From positions 135,900-199,899 of the forward strand of contig PAYY01000001.1 of assembly GCA_002715465.1 (NCBI GenBank): DNA of 64,000 bases. Direction: 5' to 3'. Below, one piece after another: positions 34,949 to 43,889 of the stretch. Within the stretch, counting starts at the first letter, position 1. The number at the start of each line of letters is the position of its first letter. The translations under genes were made by a program, and so were the position numbers. The notes below the pieces were generated by a model. It worked only from the letters and a program-made list of their open reading frames with translations. It was not told where the DNA came from and searched no databases. This DNA comes from Fidelibacterota bacterium. Lineage in GTDB: Bacteria; Marinisomatota; Marinisomatia; Marinisomatales; S15-B10.

Positions 34949-35790
34949 TTTTAGGGGATTATCAAATTCATTCAATTATTACTAGTCATTTTAGTCTTGA
35001 TGGTGGGTCAATGTTTGGTGTTATTCCAAAAAACATCTGGTCAAAAAAAATAGCTTCTGATGAAAATAATAGAGTTTCTCTTGTTACCCGTTCAATGCTT
35101 TTAATTAAAGGCGACAAAGTGATTCTTGTGGATACTGGTAATGGAGATAAATGGGATCAAAAGATGAAAAGTATTCTTAATATTAAACCAAAAGATAAAA
35201 ACATGATTTGTGCTTTAAAAAAGTATTCAATTTCACGCGTTGATGTAACGGATGTTATTTGTACGCATCTTCATTTCGATCATTCTGGTGGGAATACTCG
35301 TCTAGAAGGCAATGAAATAGTTCCCATGTTTCCGAATGCGACATACCATGTTCATAGAGATAATTGGATTTGGGCTAATTCACCAACAGAGAAAGATCAA
35401 GGAAGTTATAGAAAAGAAAATTGGGAAGTTATAGATGAAAATGGCATGCTCAATATTCTAAAAGGAAAAAACCCATTGTTTGACGATATAGAATTGATTC
35501 TTACATATGGGCATACTCCTGGTCAAATACATCCACTTATTTCAATTGATAATAAGACAATTTTTTTTGGCGGTGATCTTATTCCAACAAAACATCATTT
35601 CCACCTACCATGTATTATGGCTTATGATAATGAACCTATTAAATCTTTAAAAGAGAAAAAGAAAATCTTCTCTGAAGCTTCAGAGAAAGGTTGGATCATT
35701 GTGCTCCCTCATGATCCAAAGACTGAAGCCGTACGAATAAATTCAGATGGAAAAAAAATTAATATTAAAGAAGAAATTATAATTGATTAA
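34945..35790 (+). CDS. MBL-fold metallo-hydrolase
   Basis: The 281-residue protein has the metallo-beta-lactamase fold: LVDTGNGDKW, the zinc motif THLHFDHSGG near residue 109, a His in YGHTPGQIHPLIS and the Asp in FFGGDLIPTKHH, followed by the C-terminal His in LPHDPKTE. The two-metal site looks complete. Such N-acyl-homoserine-lactonase-like proteins hydrolyse esters, lactones or thioesters; the substrate here is unknown. TTG start at 34945 overlaps the preceding stop. Confidence 0.88.
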   Translation: MILGDYQIHSIITSHFSLDGGSMFGVIPKNIWSKKIASDENNRVSLVTRSMLLIKGDKVILVDTGNGDKWDQKMKSILNIKPKDKNMICALKKYSISRVDVTDVICTHLHFDHSGGNTRLEGNEIVPMFPNATYHVHRDNWIWANSPTEKDQGSYRKENWEVIDENGMLNILKGKNPLFDDIELILTYGHTPGQIHPLISIDNKTIFFGGDLIPTKHHFHLPCIMAYDNEPIKSLKEKKKIFSEASEKGWIIVLPHDPKTEAVRINSDGKKINIKEEIIID

Positions 35791-36187
35791 TCAGGAACGC
35801 ATAGATTGTCTTTTTTGGCAAGGTGTAGAGCTTTTCAATAGTGGTGAGTACTTTGATGCTCATGAAGAATGGGAAGAGCTATGGTCAGAATTCAATTTAC
35901 CAGATAGATTTTTCATTCAGGGCTTAATACAAGCTACTGTTTCCTTCTATCATCTTTCTACTGGTAACCTAAAAGGTTCTAGGAGCTTGATGGGTCGGGC
36001 ATTAGATAAGTTTACAGAAAAAGGACCTAACAAAGGCATCTGGGAATCTCCTCATCGTGGAGTTGAAACTTTTATGTTTATAAGATCGATTATAAGGTGT
36101 AATAAAGAGATAAATATAATTCAAAGTGCATTAGATTTTAACTGGCAGCTTGTTCCAAAAATTATTCCAATTAATAAAAAGAAATGA
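35783..36187 (+). CDS. DUF309 domain protein
   Basis: The 134-residue helical protein has the DUF309 signature FDAHEEWEELWSE near residue 23 and FIQGLIQATVSFYHLSTGNLKG after it. DUF309 proteins are small, widespread and of unknown function. The start is TTG at 35783, eight bases inside the metallo-hydrolase gene; the end overlaps the next start by ATGA. The tight overlaps place it in one operon from 33857 to 37169. Confidence 0.88.
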   Translation: MINQERIDCLFWQGVELFNSGEYFDAHEEWEELWSEFNLPDRFFIQGLIQATVSFYHLSTGNLKGSRSLMGRALDKFTEKGPNKGIWESPHRGVETFMFIRSIIRCNKEINIIQSALDFNWQLVPKIIPINKKK

Positions 36188-36525
36188 AGAAAATTGCAAT
36201 AATAATTGATGATTTTCAATTGGCTACAAAAATTGTTGATGCTGTGGGATACTTAGGAGGTGAAAGTATCTTCCCTGATCAAAATAAGAATCTTCAATGG
36301 AAAGCTGATCTAATTATTGTGGATTTGGATTGTGAAAAGAATACTGGATTTAATCAAATAAAAAAATATTTGAAATCCCAAGCTGACGTTAACATAATTG
36401 GTTGTGCTAAGAGAGTTTCTAAATCTTTAAGAAAAGAAGCCATTACTGCTGGATGCAAAATGGTATTGACTAAATCTTCTCTCTCTCGAAACATTTCATC
36501 TTTATTAATGGGGTTTAATTCATGA
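36184..36525 (+). CDS. Stand-alone response-regulator receiver domain
   Basis: The 113-residue product has the CheY-like layout without an output domain: acidic pair Asp9-Asp10, phospho-acceptor candidate Asp47 in DLIIVDLDC, and conserved Lys97 in VLTKSS. The usual Ser/Thr switch position is Cys74 (IIGCAKR), so signalling may be altered. No histidine kinase is nearby. It overlaps DUF309 upstream and nth downstream (both ATGA). Confidence 0.8.
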   Translation: MKKIAIIIDDFQLATKIVDAVGYLGGESIFPDQNKNLQWKADLIIVDLDCEKNTGFNQIKKYLKSQADVNIIGCAKRVSKSLRKEAITAGCKMVLTKSSLSRNISSLLMGFNS

Positions 36526-37169
36526 AAAAAGAGTCAATAAAATCAATTAAGGATAGGATGAAAGAAGTTATCTTTCGATTGAAACTAGATTATCCTGAAG
36601 CAAAATGTAGTCTTACCTATTCTGATGCTCACCAGCTCTTAGTTGCAACTATTCTTTCTGCTCAATGCACAGATAAGCGTGTAAATATGATTGCACCAAA
36701 ACTCTTCAAAAAATATAGATCTATTAGAAGTTTTGCTTATTGTGATGTAAACGAATTATCTAAAGACATAAGGTCAACAGGTTATCATAATCAAAAAGCA
36801 AAATCTATCCAAGGTTCCAGTTTAATGATTCTAGAAAACTTTAAAGGACAGGTTCCATGTAACGTAGATGATTTATTGAGCCTTCCTGGGGTAGGTAGAA
36901 AAACAGCTAATTGTGTTCTTGGTACAGCATTTAGTGTACCAGCGCTTGTAGTAGACACACACATGATTAGAATTATGAATTTACTCAAGTTTACATATAA
37001 TAGGGATCCTGTAAAGATAGAATCCGATCTAATGAAAATCACTAATGAAAAGTTTTGGGTCTTATTGACTCATCTTATTATTGAACATGGACGAAATGTT
37101 TGTATCGCAAGAAGGCCTCAATGCGATAAATGTTCATTAAATGACATTTGCCCTTCTTCATTTAATTAA
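36522..37169 (+). CDS. nth: Endonuclease III (DNA glycosylase/AP lyase)
   Basis: The 215-residue enzyme has the helix-hairpin-helix LSLPGVGRKTANCVLG with the catalytic Lys, the catalytic Asp in VVDTHMIR, and the C-terminal [4Fe-4S] ligands CIARRPQCDKCSLNDIC (C-x6-C-x2-C-x5-C). It removes oxidised pyrimidines from DNA. It overlaps the receiver gene and ends in a terminator, closing the five-gene operon. Confidence 0.96.
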   Translation: MKKESIKSIKDRMKEVIFRLKLDYPEAKCSLTYSDAHQLLVATILSAQCTDKRVNMIAPKLFKKYRSIRSFAYCDVNELSKDIRSTGYHNQKAKSIQGSSLMILENFKGQVPCNVDDLLSLPGVGRKTANCVLGTAFSVPALVVDTHMIRIMNLLKFTYNRDPVKIESDLMKITNEKFWVLLTHLIIEHGRNVCIARRPQCDKCSLNDICPSSFN

Positions 37170-37206
37170 ATCGGAAATAATATTGAACTCCTTTCCGGTT
37201 TTTACT
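37168..37206 (+). terminator. Rho-independent terminator after nth
   Basis: AAATCGGAAA (37168-37177) pairs with TTTCCGGTTT (37192-37201) over ten positions with one wobble, followed by further T. It begins within the nth stop codon and separates this operon from the pterin genes. Confidence 0.7.
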
Positions 37207-37256
37207 TAAAGTGATTAAATTCAATAGATAATGTTTCAATATTCTTTTTGAAAGAA

Positions 37257-37670
37257 ATGCCGTTTCTCACAAAAAAATTTACATTCTGTGCTGCTCATCA
37301 ATATGGTCACAAGGAATGGACTGAAGAAAAAAACACTAAGATATTTGGTGCTGATGCTCGTATGCATGGTCACAATTATGAATTAGAGGTTACTGTTACT
37401 GGACCTATAAATGAAGAAACAGGTTTTGTTGTAGACCTTGGTTTGTTAAAAAAAATAGTTAATGAAAAGGTTATTAACATAATAGACCATTCGACTATCG
37501 AAAAAGATATATCTTGGTTTGCTAATAGGCAACCTTCAACCGAATTAATGGTAATTTGGATATGGGAGCAAATTGAACCAGCATTAATTAAAAAAGTTGA
37601 GCTTATAAGGATAAGATTGCGAGAGACTCCCACAATTTACACAGATTATTATGGTCCTAATAACGAATGA
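37257..37670 (+). CDS. QueD/6-pyruvoyl-tetrahydropterin synthase family protein
   Basis: The product (137 residues from ATG 37257; TTG 37248 would add three) has the zinc ligands of the PTPS/QueD family: His14 in FCAAH and the HGH at 37-39 followed by NYELEVTVTG, plus GFVVDLGLLK and the Asp-His in IIDHSTIEKD. QueD makes 6-carboxy-tetrahydropterin from dihydroneopterin triphosphate for queuosine. The usual catalytic Cys just before HGH is absent (ADARMHGH), so the activity may differ. It overlaps the YhhQ gene (ATGA) with folE close behind. Confidence 0.85.
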   Translation: MPFLTKKFTFCAAHQYGHKEWTEEKNTKIFGADARMHGHNYELEVTVTGPINEETGFVVDLGLLKKIVNEKVINIIDHSTIEKDISWFANRQPSTELMVIWIWEQIEPALIKKVELIRIRLRETPTIYTDYYGPNNE

Positions 37671-38320
37671 ATTTTAAAGATAGGCTTTTTCTTTTTTTAA
37701 GTGGAACTTTTTTAACCGCACTAGTCTTAGGGAATATTATTGGGACGACTAAATTTGTAAATGTTTTTGGTCTTACAGTTCCGGTTGGGGTTTTAGCCTA
37801 TCCATTTACTTTTCTAGCTACAGATTTAATTTCTGAATTATATGGTAAGGCCCGAGCACAAACTCTCGTTTGGGTTGGTTTTTTTATGAATTTTTTTATG
37901 CTTGGTTTAATGACAATAGGGCATTTTTTTCCTGATGCAAGTGGAATTTCAGCTGGGACATCAACATTTGAATCTGTATATAGATTTATGATTGGTAACG
38001 TTGTGGCTTCAATGTTTGCTTATCTTATTGCCCAAAGTATAGATGTGCACTTATTTCATTTTTGGAAAAAACTAACTAAAGGCAAACATCTATGGTTGAG
38101 AAATAATCTTTCGACAACTGGAAGCCAACTTGTTGATTCAACAGCAATACTAATTATATTGTATTATGCAAACAATTTGGGAGATAGTGTAAATAGTCTT
38201 GGTGATCTCATTCCTCTCATCTATTATTCCTATCTATTCAAGTTCTTTTTTGCGATATTTGACACGCCATTGTTTTATCTTAGTGTATGGTATTTGAAAC
38301 CAAAGATTGAAAAGACCTGA
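37667..38320 (+). CDS. Queuosine precursor transporter (YhhQ/QPTR family)
   Basis: The 217-residue protein has six membrane helices and family motifs VLGNIIGTTKFVNVFG, YPFTFLATDLISELYGK, and SQLVDSTAILIILYY. The family imports preQ0/preQ1 or related bases across the inner membrane. It sits between the QueD-like gene and folE, supporting a role in queuosine salvage. Confidence 0.93.
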   Translation: MNFKDRLFLFLSGTFLTALVLGNIIGTTKFVNVFGLTVPVGVLAYPFTFLATDLISELYGKARAQTLVWVGFFMNFFMLGLMTIGHFFPDASGISAGTSTFESVYRFMIGNVVASMFAYLIAQSIDVHLFHFWKKLTKGKHLWLRNNLSTTGSQLVDSTAILIILYYANNLGDSVNSLGDLIPLIYYSYLFKFFFAIFDTPLFYLSVWYLKPKIEKT

Positions 38321-38350
38321 TTAGGACAAAGTAATTTTTTAGAAAGATTT

Positions 38351-38929
38351 ATGAATATAAAAAATTTGGAAAAATTAACAATTCTTATAGAGGATCTGTT
38401 GCGTCAAATTGGAGAAGATCCTAAAAGGGAAGGTTTAATAAGAACGCCAGATCGAGTTGCAAAATCTTGGATGACATTTGTAAAAGGATATAAGCAGACA
38501 CCTGAGGATGTAGTTGGAGATGCAATTTTCAATGAAAAATGTGATGAAATGGTTACAGTTAAGAACATTGATTTCTTTTCCTTATGTGAACATCATCTGC
38601 TTCCTTTTAAAGGGGTTGCTCATGTGAGTTATCTTCCATCTGAAAACATTATTGGGTTGTCAAAAATTCCTAGAATCGTAGAGGTATTTGCTAGACGACT
38701 ACAGGTTCAAGAAAGGCTTACCCAACAGATAGCTGATTCACTTCAGTCTGTTCTTCAACCAAAGGGAGTGGCTGTAATGATTGAAGCTGAACATCTTTGT
38801 ATGCAAATGCGTGGTGTAGAAAAAAAATCTTCATTTATGGTTACTTCAGCTGTCCGAGGTATTTTTCGAGAGAATAATAAAACTCGAGAAGAATTTCTTT
38901 CAATTGTGGGGAAAAAGAGTTTTTCATGA
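38351..38929 (+). CDS. folE: GTP cyclohydrolase I
   Basis: The 192-residue enzyme has DTPDR-type [10 protein letters not shown] near residue 28, the zinc/active-site motif [20 protein letters not shown] and the second Cys in [14 protein letters not shown], with the C-terminal TSAVRG. It converts GTP to dihydroneopterin triphosphate, the precursor of both folate and queuosine and the substrate of QueD. It overlaps nfo by ATGA. Confidence 0.96.
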   Translation: MNIKNLEKLTILIEDLLRQIGEDPKREGLIRTPDRVAKSWMTFVKGYKQTPEDVVGDAIFNEKCDEMVTVKNIDFFSLCEHHLLPFKGVAHVSYLPSENIIGLSKIPRIVEVFARRLQVQERLTQQIADSLQSVLQPKGVAVMIEAEHLCMQMRGVEKKSSFMVTSAVRGIFRENNKTREEFLSIVGKKSFS

Positions 38930-39789
38930 GTTTGCTTGGAGCCCATGTCAGCGTTGCAGGGGGTGTACAGAATGCTCCCAAAAGAGGTACGGAAATCGGT
39001 GCGGATGCTATCCAAATTTTTACAGCCAATCAAAATCAGTGGTTCCCAAAGGAACCTAAAGAAGAGGATGCAAAAGGATATCAAATGGCAATGGAAAAAG
39101 AACAACCAAATATATCTATAAGTCATGCTTCTTATTTATTAAATATGGGTTCTCCAGATGAAAAAAAACTTAGTATGTCTCGTAATGCATTCATCAAAGA
39201 ATTAGATCGATGCGATGCATGTGCTGTCGAATATGTTGTATTTCATCCTGGTTCGCACATGAATGCAGGAGAAGTAGAATGCATAAATCGCATAGGTGAA
39301 AGCTTAAACTATTGTTTTGATGAGAGACCTAATAGCAAAGTAAAAGTTTTAATTGAAAATACAGCTGGCCAAGGCACGAATGTTGGATATTGCTTTGAAC
39401 ACCTCAAGGATATAATTGAATCAGTAAAATTGAAGAATCGTTTAGGTGTATGTTTTGATACACAGCATGGGTTTGCATCTGGTTACGACATTCGTTCAGA
39501 GAAAAGTTGGCTGGATACTTTTAATAAATTCGAAAATATTATTGGTTTAGAATGGTTAAAAGCTTTTCATATTAACGATTCAAAAAAAGAGTTAGCCTCT
39601 CGAGTTGATCGGCATGAAAAAATTGGCAAAGGTTTACTTACAATGGAGACCTTTTGGTGTCTTCTTAATGATGAAAGGTTTGATGGATTACCTATGTTGC
39701 TTGAAACACCAGTAGATGATCCTTCTGATTATGCAAATGAGATTGATCTCTTGAAAAGTCTAAAAGGCGCTAAAAAACCAAAAGATTGA
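38926..39789 (+). CDS. nfo: Endonuclease IV
   Basis: The 287-residue TIM-barrel enzyme has the AP endonuclease family 2 motifs: [11 protein letters not shown] at the start, [40 protein letters not shown] and RHEKIGKG. These supply the three-zinc site. It cleaves DNA at abasic sites. It is coupled to folE by ATGA, and the lpd gene follows after four bases. Confidence 0.96.
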   Translation: MSLLGAHVSVAGGVQNAPKRGTEIGADAIQIFTANQNQWFPKEPKEEDAKGYQMAMEKEQPNISISHASYLLNMGSPDEKKLSMSRNAFIKELDRCDACAVEYVVFHPGSHMNAGEVECINRIGESLNYCFDERPNSKVKVLIENTAGQGTNVGYCFEHLKDIIESVKLKNRLGVCFDTQHGFASGYDIRSEKSWLDTFNKFENIIGLEWLKAFHINDSKKELASRVDRHEKIGKGLLTMETFWCLLNDERFDGLPMLLETPVDDPSDYANEIDLLKSLKGAKKPKD

Positions 39790-39793
39790 AATA

Positions 39794-41188
39794 TTGAAAA
39801 AACATTATGACATAGTTGTAATAGGCGGTGGGCCTGGTGGGTATGTAGCAGCCATAAGATCAGCTCAACTAGGTAAATCAGTAGCTGTAATAGAAAAAGA
39901 GGCGTTAGGAGGTATTTGTCTTAATTGGGGCTGTATACCAACAAAATCTTTACTTAAAGATTCTGAAGTTCTTCATTTAGTGAAACATTCTGAGAAATTT
40001 GGTATTAATATAGATAATTATAGTATTGATTTTACTTCAACAGTAAAGCGAAGTAGGAGTGTTGCCAAGCGACTTTCTAAGGGTATTGAATTCTTGTTGA
40101 AAAAGAATAAAATTGATTATGTGTCTGGTGTTGCTTCATTGAAATCTATATCTGAAGTTGAAGTAACAAATGAAAAAGAGGGAATGACAGTTATCTCAGG
40201 AGATAATATTATTATAGCTTCAGGTGCTCGAAATCGAGAACTTCCTGATTTGAAAACTAATGGAGAGACTGTAATATCTTCGAAAGAAGCTATGGTTCTG
40301 AAAAAAATACCTAAGAGTATGGTAATTATTGGAGCCGGTGCTATAGGTGTTGAATTTGCAAGTTTTTTTCGTGAATATGATACTAAAGTTCAAATAGTGG
40401 AAATGCTTCCAGAGATTCTTCCTGTTGAAGATAAAGAAGTTTCTTCTATACTTAGAAAATCGTTTGAAGATAGGGGTATCTTGATTCATACATCGGCAAA
40501 GGTAGAGAAAATAGAAAAGTTAAAGAAAAAAGTGAAGGTTCATATCCTTTCTGGTAAGAATAAGAATATTTTGGAGGCTGAGGTGGTTTTAGTTGCTGTG
40601 GGTGTCCAAGGAAATGTTGAAGGTTTAAATCTTGAAGAATTTGGAATTCTCATTCAAAATAGTTGGATTAAAGTTAATGGATTCTGTCAAACTACAATTC
40701 CTAATATTTATGCAATTGGTGATTTAATTGGGCCACCATGGTTAGCGCATGTAGCGTCAGCTGAAGGACGTTTAGCAGCTGAGCATATATGTGGAAAAAA
40801 CCCAGATCCAATTAATTATGGTAATATCCCTGGTTGTACATACTGTCGCCCACAAGTTGCATCAATAGGTTTAACTGAAAAGGCTGCTTTAGATCTAGGA
40901 TATGAAGTAAAAGTTGGACGTTTTCCATTGAAAGCAAGTGGTAAAGCCATGTCAATTGGTGAAACTGAGGGACTAGTCAAAGTAATTTTTGATGCAAACT
41001 ATGGAGAACTACTTGGCTGTCATATAATTGGTTCAGAAGCAACAGAACTTATAGCAGAGGCAGGTATTGCTAGAATGCTTGAGACGACTCATGAAGAGAT
41101 ATTAAATACCATTCATGCTCACCCTACAATCTCAGAATGTTTTTTAGAGGCTGTAGCAGATGCTTATGATGAAGCAATTCATATTTAA
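39794..41188 (+). CDS. lpd: Dihydrolipoyl dehydrogenase (E3)
   Basis: The 464-residue flavoprotein has the FAD motif VVIGGGPGGYVAA, the redox disulfide CLNWGCIPTKS, the NAD motif VIIGAGAIGVEFASFF, the second FAD motif IYAIGDL and the catalytic HAHPTISE. It reoxidises dihydrolipoamide on E2 with NAD+. Start is TTG at 39794. Its stop overlaps the lipB start (TAATG), beginning the lipoate/dehydrogenase operon. Confidence 0.97.
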   Translation: MKKHYDIVVIGGGPGGYVAAIRSAQLGKSVAVIEKEALGGICLNWGCIPTKSLLKDSEVLHLVKHSEKFGINIDNYSIDFTSTVKRSRSVAKRLSKGIEFLLKKNKIDYVSGVASLKSISEVEVTNEKEGMTVISGDNIIIASGARNRELPDLKTNGETVISSKEAMVLKKIPKSMVIIGAGAIGVEFASFFREYDTKVQIVEMLPEILPVEDKEVSSILRKSFEDRGILIHTSAKVEKIEKLKKKVKVHILSGKNKNILEAEVVLVAVGVQGNVEGLNLEEFGILIQNSWIKVNGFCQTTIPNIYAIGDLIGPPWLAHVASAEGRLAAEHICGKNPDPINYGNIPGCTYCRPQVASIGLTEKAALDLGYEVKVGRFPLKASGKAMSIGETEGLVKVIFDANYGELLGCHIIGSEATELIAEAGIARMLETTHEEILNTIHAHPTISECFLEAVADAYDEAIHI

Positions 41189-41874
41189 TGGATATTAAAT
41201 TGCAAAATCAACTTGATACAAAAATTAAACAAAGTTTAAAGTTATTAGATCTTGATTGTCGAGAATATAGAGAAGTATGGTCATTACAAAAAAAAATGGT
41301 GCAAAGTCGTTACCGATCTTTAATCCCTGATACTCTAATTCTTGTAGAACATTATCCTGTTTACACTTTTGGTAAAAATTCAAATGATAATCATTTGTTA
41401 GGGTCACGTGACAATAATATTCCCATTTATCATACTGAGCGAGGCGGGGATGTTACATTTCATGGGCCAGGTCAACTTGTAGGATACCCTATTATAGATT
41501 TACATAACCACCAAAAAAGTATTACTTGGTATATGCGTTCACTTGAGCAAGTTATAATTAATACTCTTAAACTTTATAAAATTATTCCCCAACGTAGAAA
41601 AGGTTTGACAGGAGTTTGGGTTGGTGATGAAAAAATTGCAGCATTTGGAGTACGTTTATCTAGATGGGTATCTATGCATGGATTTGCATTGAATGTTAAT
41701 ACTGATCTAAAATTTTATGATGGTATTATTCCTTGTGGAATTTTTGAATATGATGTGACCTCCATGGCACAGATTTTGGGTCATGAGATGGACATGACTA
41801 AATTAAAAAAAGTCCTAATTAATGAATTTATAAAACTTTTTAATTTTGAAATTTCGGAGACATGTATTGCCTAG
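41188..41874 (+). CDS. lipB: Octanoyl-[ACP]:protein octanoyltransferase
   Basis: The 228-residue enzyme has RGGDVTFHGPGQLVGYPIIDL near residue 85, EKIAAFGVRLSRWVSMHGFALN with the catalytic Lys, and IIPCGI with the catalytic Cys. It transfers octanoate from acyl carrier protein to the lipoyl domains of E2 proteins. It sits between lpd and the E1 gene, whose start lies 8 bases before the lipB stop. Confidence 0.97.
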   Translation: MDIKLQNQLDTKIKQSLKLLDLDCREYREVWSLQKKMVQSRYRSLIPDTLILVEHYPVYTFGKNSNDNHLLGSRDNNIPIYHTERGGDVTFHGPGQLVGYPIIDLHNHQKSITWYMRSLEQVIINTLKLYKIIPQRRKGLTGVWVGDEKIAAFGVRLSRWVSMHGFALNVNTDLKFYDGIIPCGIFEYDVTSMAQILGHEMDMTKLKKVLINEFIKLFNFEISETCIA

Positions 41875-43873
41875 ACTTTACGGATTTACAAAGAAAAGAT
41901 TGCTGGAGATTTACGAATTGATGATTACATCTAGAAAATTAGATGATAAAATGTTGATTCTATTAAAACAGAATAAAAGTTTTTTTCATACGGGAGTGTC
42001 CGGTCATGAAGCAACTCAATTAGCTGCTGCTGAAGTTTTGCGCGTTGGTGAAGATTGGTCTTACCCTTATTATAGAGATGGAGCTTTTTGTCTTGGTTTA
42101 GGAATTACTTGCCGAGAGCAATTGTTGAGTGCGCTAGCAAGGGCTGAAGACCCAAATTCTGCTGGTAGGCAAATGCCTGGTCATTATAGCAATAAGTACA
42201 AAAGAATAGTAACCCAATCGAGTGCTACTGGCACACAATATTTGCAAGCTGTTGGATGTTCTATTGCTGTTAATAGAGCTGGTAATAAAGAAGTGGTTTA
42301 TGTTTCTTCAGGGGAAGGTTCCACTAGTCAAGGAGACTTTCATGAAGCATTAAATTGGTCAAGTCGTGAAAGATTGCCAATTATCTTTCACATTCAAGAT
42401 AATAAGTATGCGATTTCAGTCCATATATCTGATCAAATAGCTGGATCTGTATTTGACATTTCATCAGGTTATGAGCATCTTGCACGGTTTCAAGTAGATG
42501 GAACAAATTTTTTTGAATCACATTTAGCATTTGAAAAAGCTGTGGATCGTGCTAGGAAGGGTAAAGGTCCTAGTATTATAGTATCTGATGTTGTGAGATT
42601 ACTCTCACATTCATCATCTGATGATCAGGGAAAGTATAGAAGTAATAAAGAGTTGAAGGCCGATCTTGATAGAGATCCAATTCTTATATTAAAGAGAGAG
42701 TGTATTGAAAAGAATATAATTAATGAAGCAGAATTCCAAAAAATTGAAAATGATATTGTTGCTAAGGTTAATGAAGAAGCGGAATGGGCTGAAAGTCGGC
42801 CCCATCCTATAGCTTCAACAGCTAAGGATCATGTATACAGTTCTTTGCCTTTGCCAGTTTCTGGTGAGAAGAACATTATTACAGATAATATTAATATGTT
42901 AGAAGCAATTAATCATGCCCTCAATGAGGAAATGAAATGGAATGATAAAATGATAATTTATGGTCAAGATGTTGCTGGAGAAAAGGGGGGTGTTTTTTCT
43001 GTTACGAAGGATTTAAGTAAAAAATATGGAGAGAATCGTGTTTTTAATTCTCAGCTTGGAGAATCGTCTATAGTTGGTACGGCAATAGGAATGGCCTGTG
43101 CTGGATTAAAGCCAATCGTAGAAATCCAGTTTGGAGATTATATATGGTATGCTATGATGCAAATTCGAAATGAAATGTCAGCTATAAGGTACCGATCAAA
43201 TAATAGTTGGACTTGTCCCATGGTGATTCGCGTTCCAGTGGGAGGGTACATTAATGGAGGTATTTATCACAGTCAATCTATTGAAGGTTATTTCTTTCAT
43301 ACTCCTGGAATCAGATTGGTATATCCTTCCAATGCTGAAGATGCTAAAGGTTTACTCAAAATGGCTTGCCGTATGGATGATCCTGTTATTTTTTTGGAGC
43401 ACAAAGGACTTTATCGGAATAGTTTAGCTGAGACTGTAGAACCTAATGAAAATTATTTACTTCCTTTTGGAAAAGCCAGGAAAGTAAGGCGTGGTGATGA
43501 GATAACCATTATTACATTTGGAATGATGGTTTATAAGAGTTTAGAGGCGGCTGAAATAATTTCTTCAAAATTAGGTGCTGAAATAGAAATAATAGATTTG
43601 AGAACTTTAAATCCTATTGATATCAATGCTATAGGTACTTCAATACATAAAACAAATAAGGCAATGATTGTACATGAGGATAACTTAACTAACGGACCTG
43701 GATCCGAAATATCTGCAATTATTTCGGATAAATTTTTTGAAAAATTAGATGCTCCTATCAGACGAGTTGCTGCACATGATGTTCATATAGCATACAGTTC
43801 AATCCTTGAGAATGAAATCCTTCCTCAAGTTGAAGATATTGTTGCGGTTGCTGAGGAATTACTTGAATATTAA
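41867..43873 (+). CDS. Fused alpha/beta E1 component of a 2-oxoacid dehydrogenase
   Basis: The protein (668 residues from TTG 41867) fuses both E1 chains. The alpha half (to about 320) has YRDGAFCLGLG, the thiamine-diphosphate motif GEGSTSQGDFHEALN...QDNKYAIS. The beta half (about 345-668) has YGQDVAGEKGGVFSVT, QFGDYIWYAMMQIRNE and EDNLTNGPGSEI. Such fusions are usually branched-chain 2-oxoacid or pyruvate dehydrogenases. TTG 41867 is chosen because GGAG lies 7 bases upstream; an earlier TTG (41846) lacks this. The ilvE gene upstream makes branched-chain substrates plausible. Confidence 0.9.
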   Translation: MPRLYGFTKKRLLEIYELMITSRKLDDKMLILLKQNKSFFHTGVSGHEATQLAAAEVLRVGEDWSYPYYRDGAFCLGLGITCREQLLSALARAEDPNSAGRQMPGHYSNKYKRIVTQSSATGTQYLQAVGCSIAVNRAGNKEVVYVSSGEGSTSQGDFHEALNWSSRERLPIIFHIQDNKYAISVHISDQIAGSVFDISSGYEHLARFQVDGTNFFESHLAFEKAVDRARKGKGPSIIVSDVVRLLSHSSSDDQGKYRSNKELKADLDRDPILILKRECIEKNIINEAEFQKIENDIVAKVNEEAEWAESRPHPIASTAKDHVYSSLPLPVSGEKNIITDNINMLEAINHALNEEMKWNDKMIIYGQDVAGEKGGVFSVTKDLSKKYGENRVFNSQLGESSIVGTAIGMACAGLKPIVEIQFGDYIWYAMMQIRNEMSAIRYRSNNSWTCPMVIRVPVGGYINGGIYHSQSIEGYFFHTPGIRLVYPSNAEDAKGLLKMACRMDDPVIFLEHKGLYRNSLAETVEPNENYLLPFGKARKVRRGDEITIITFGMMVYKSLEAAEIISSKLGAEIEIIDLRTLNPIDINAIGTSIHKTNKAMIVHEDNLTNGPGSEISAIISDKFFEKLDAPIRRVAAHDVHIAYSSILENEILPQVEDIVAVAEELLEY

Positions 43874-43889
43874 ATGGAGAAACTAAAAC

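Noticed and set aside
37170..37256. preQ1 riboswitch before the QueD-like gene
   Set aside because: No match to the preQ1-I consensus; the only structure is the nth terminator.
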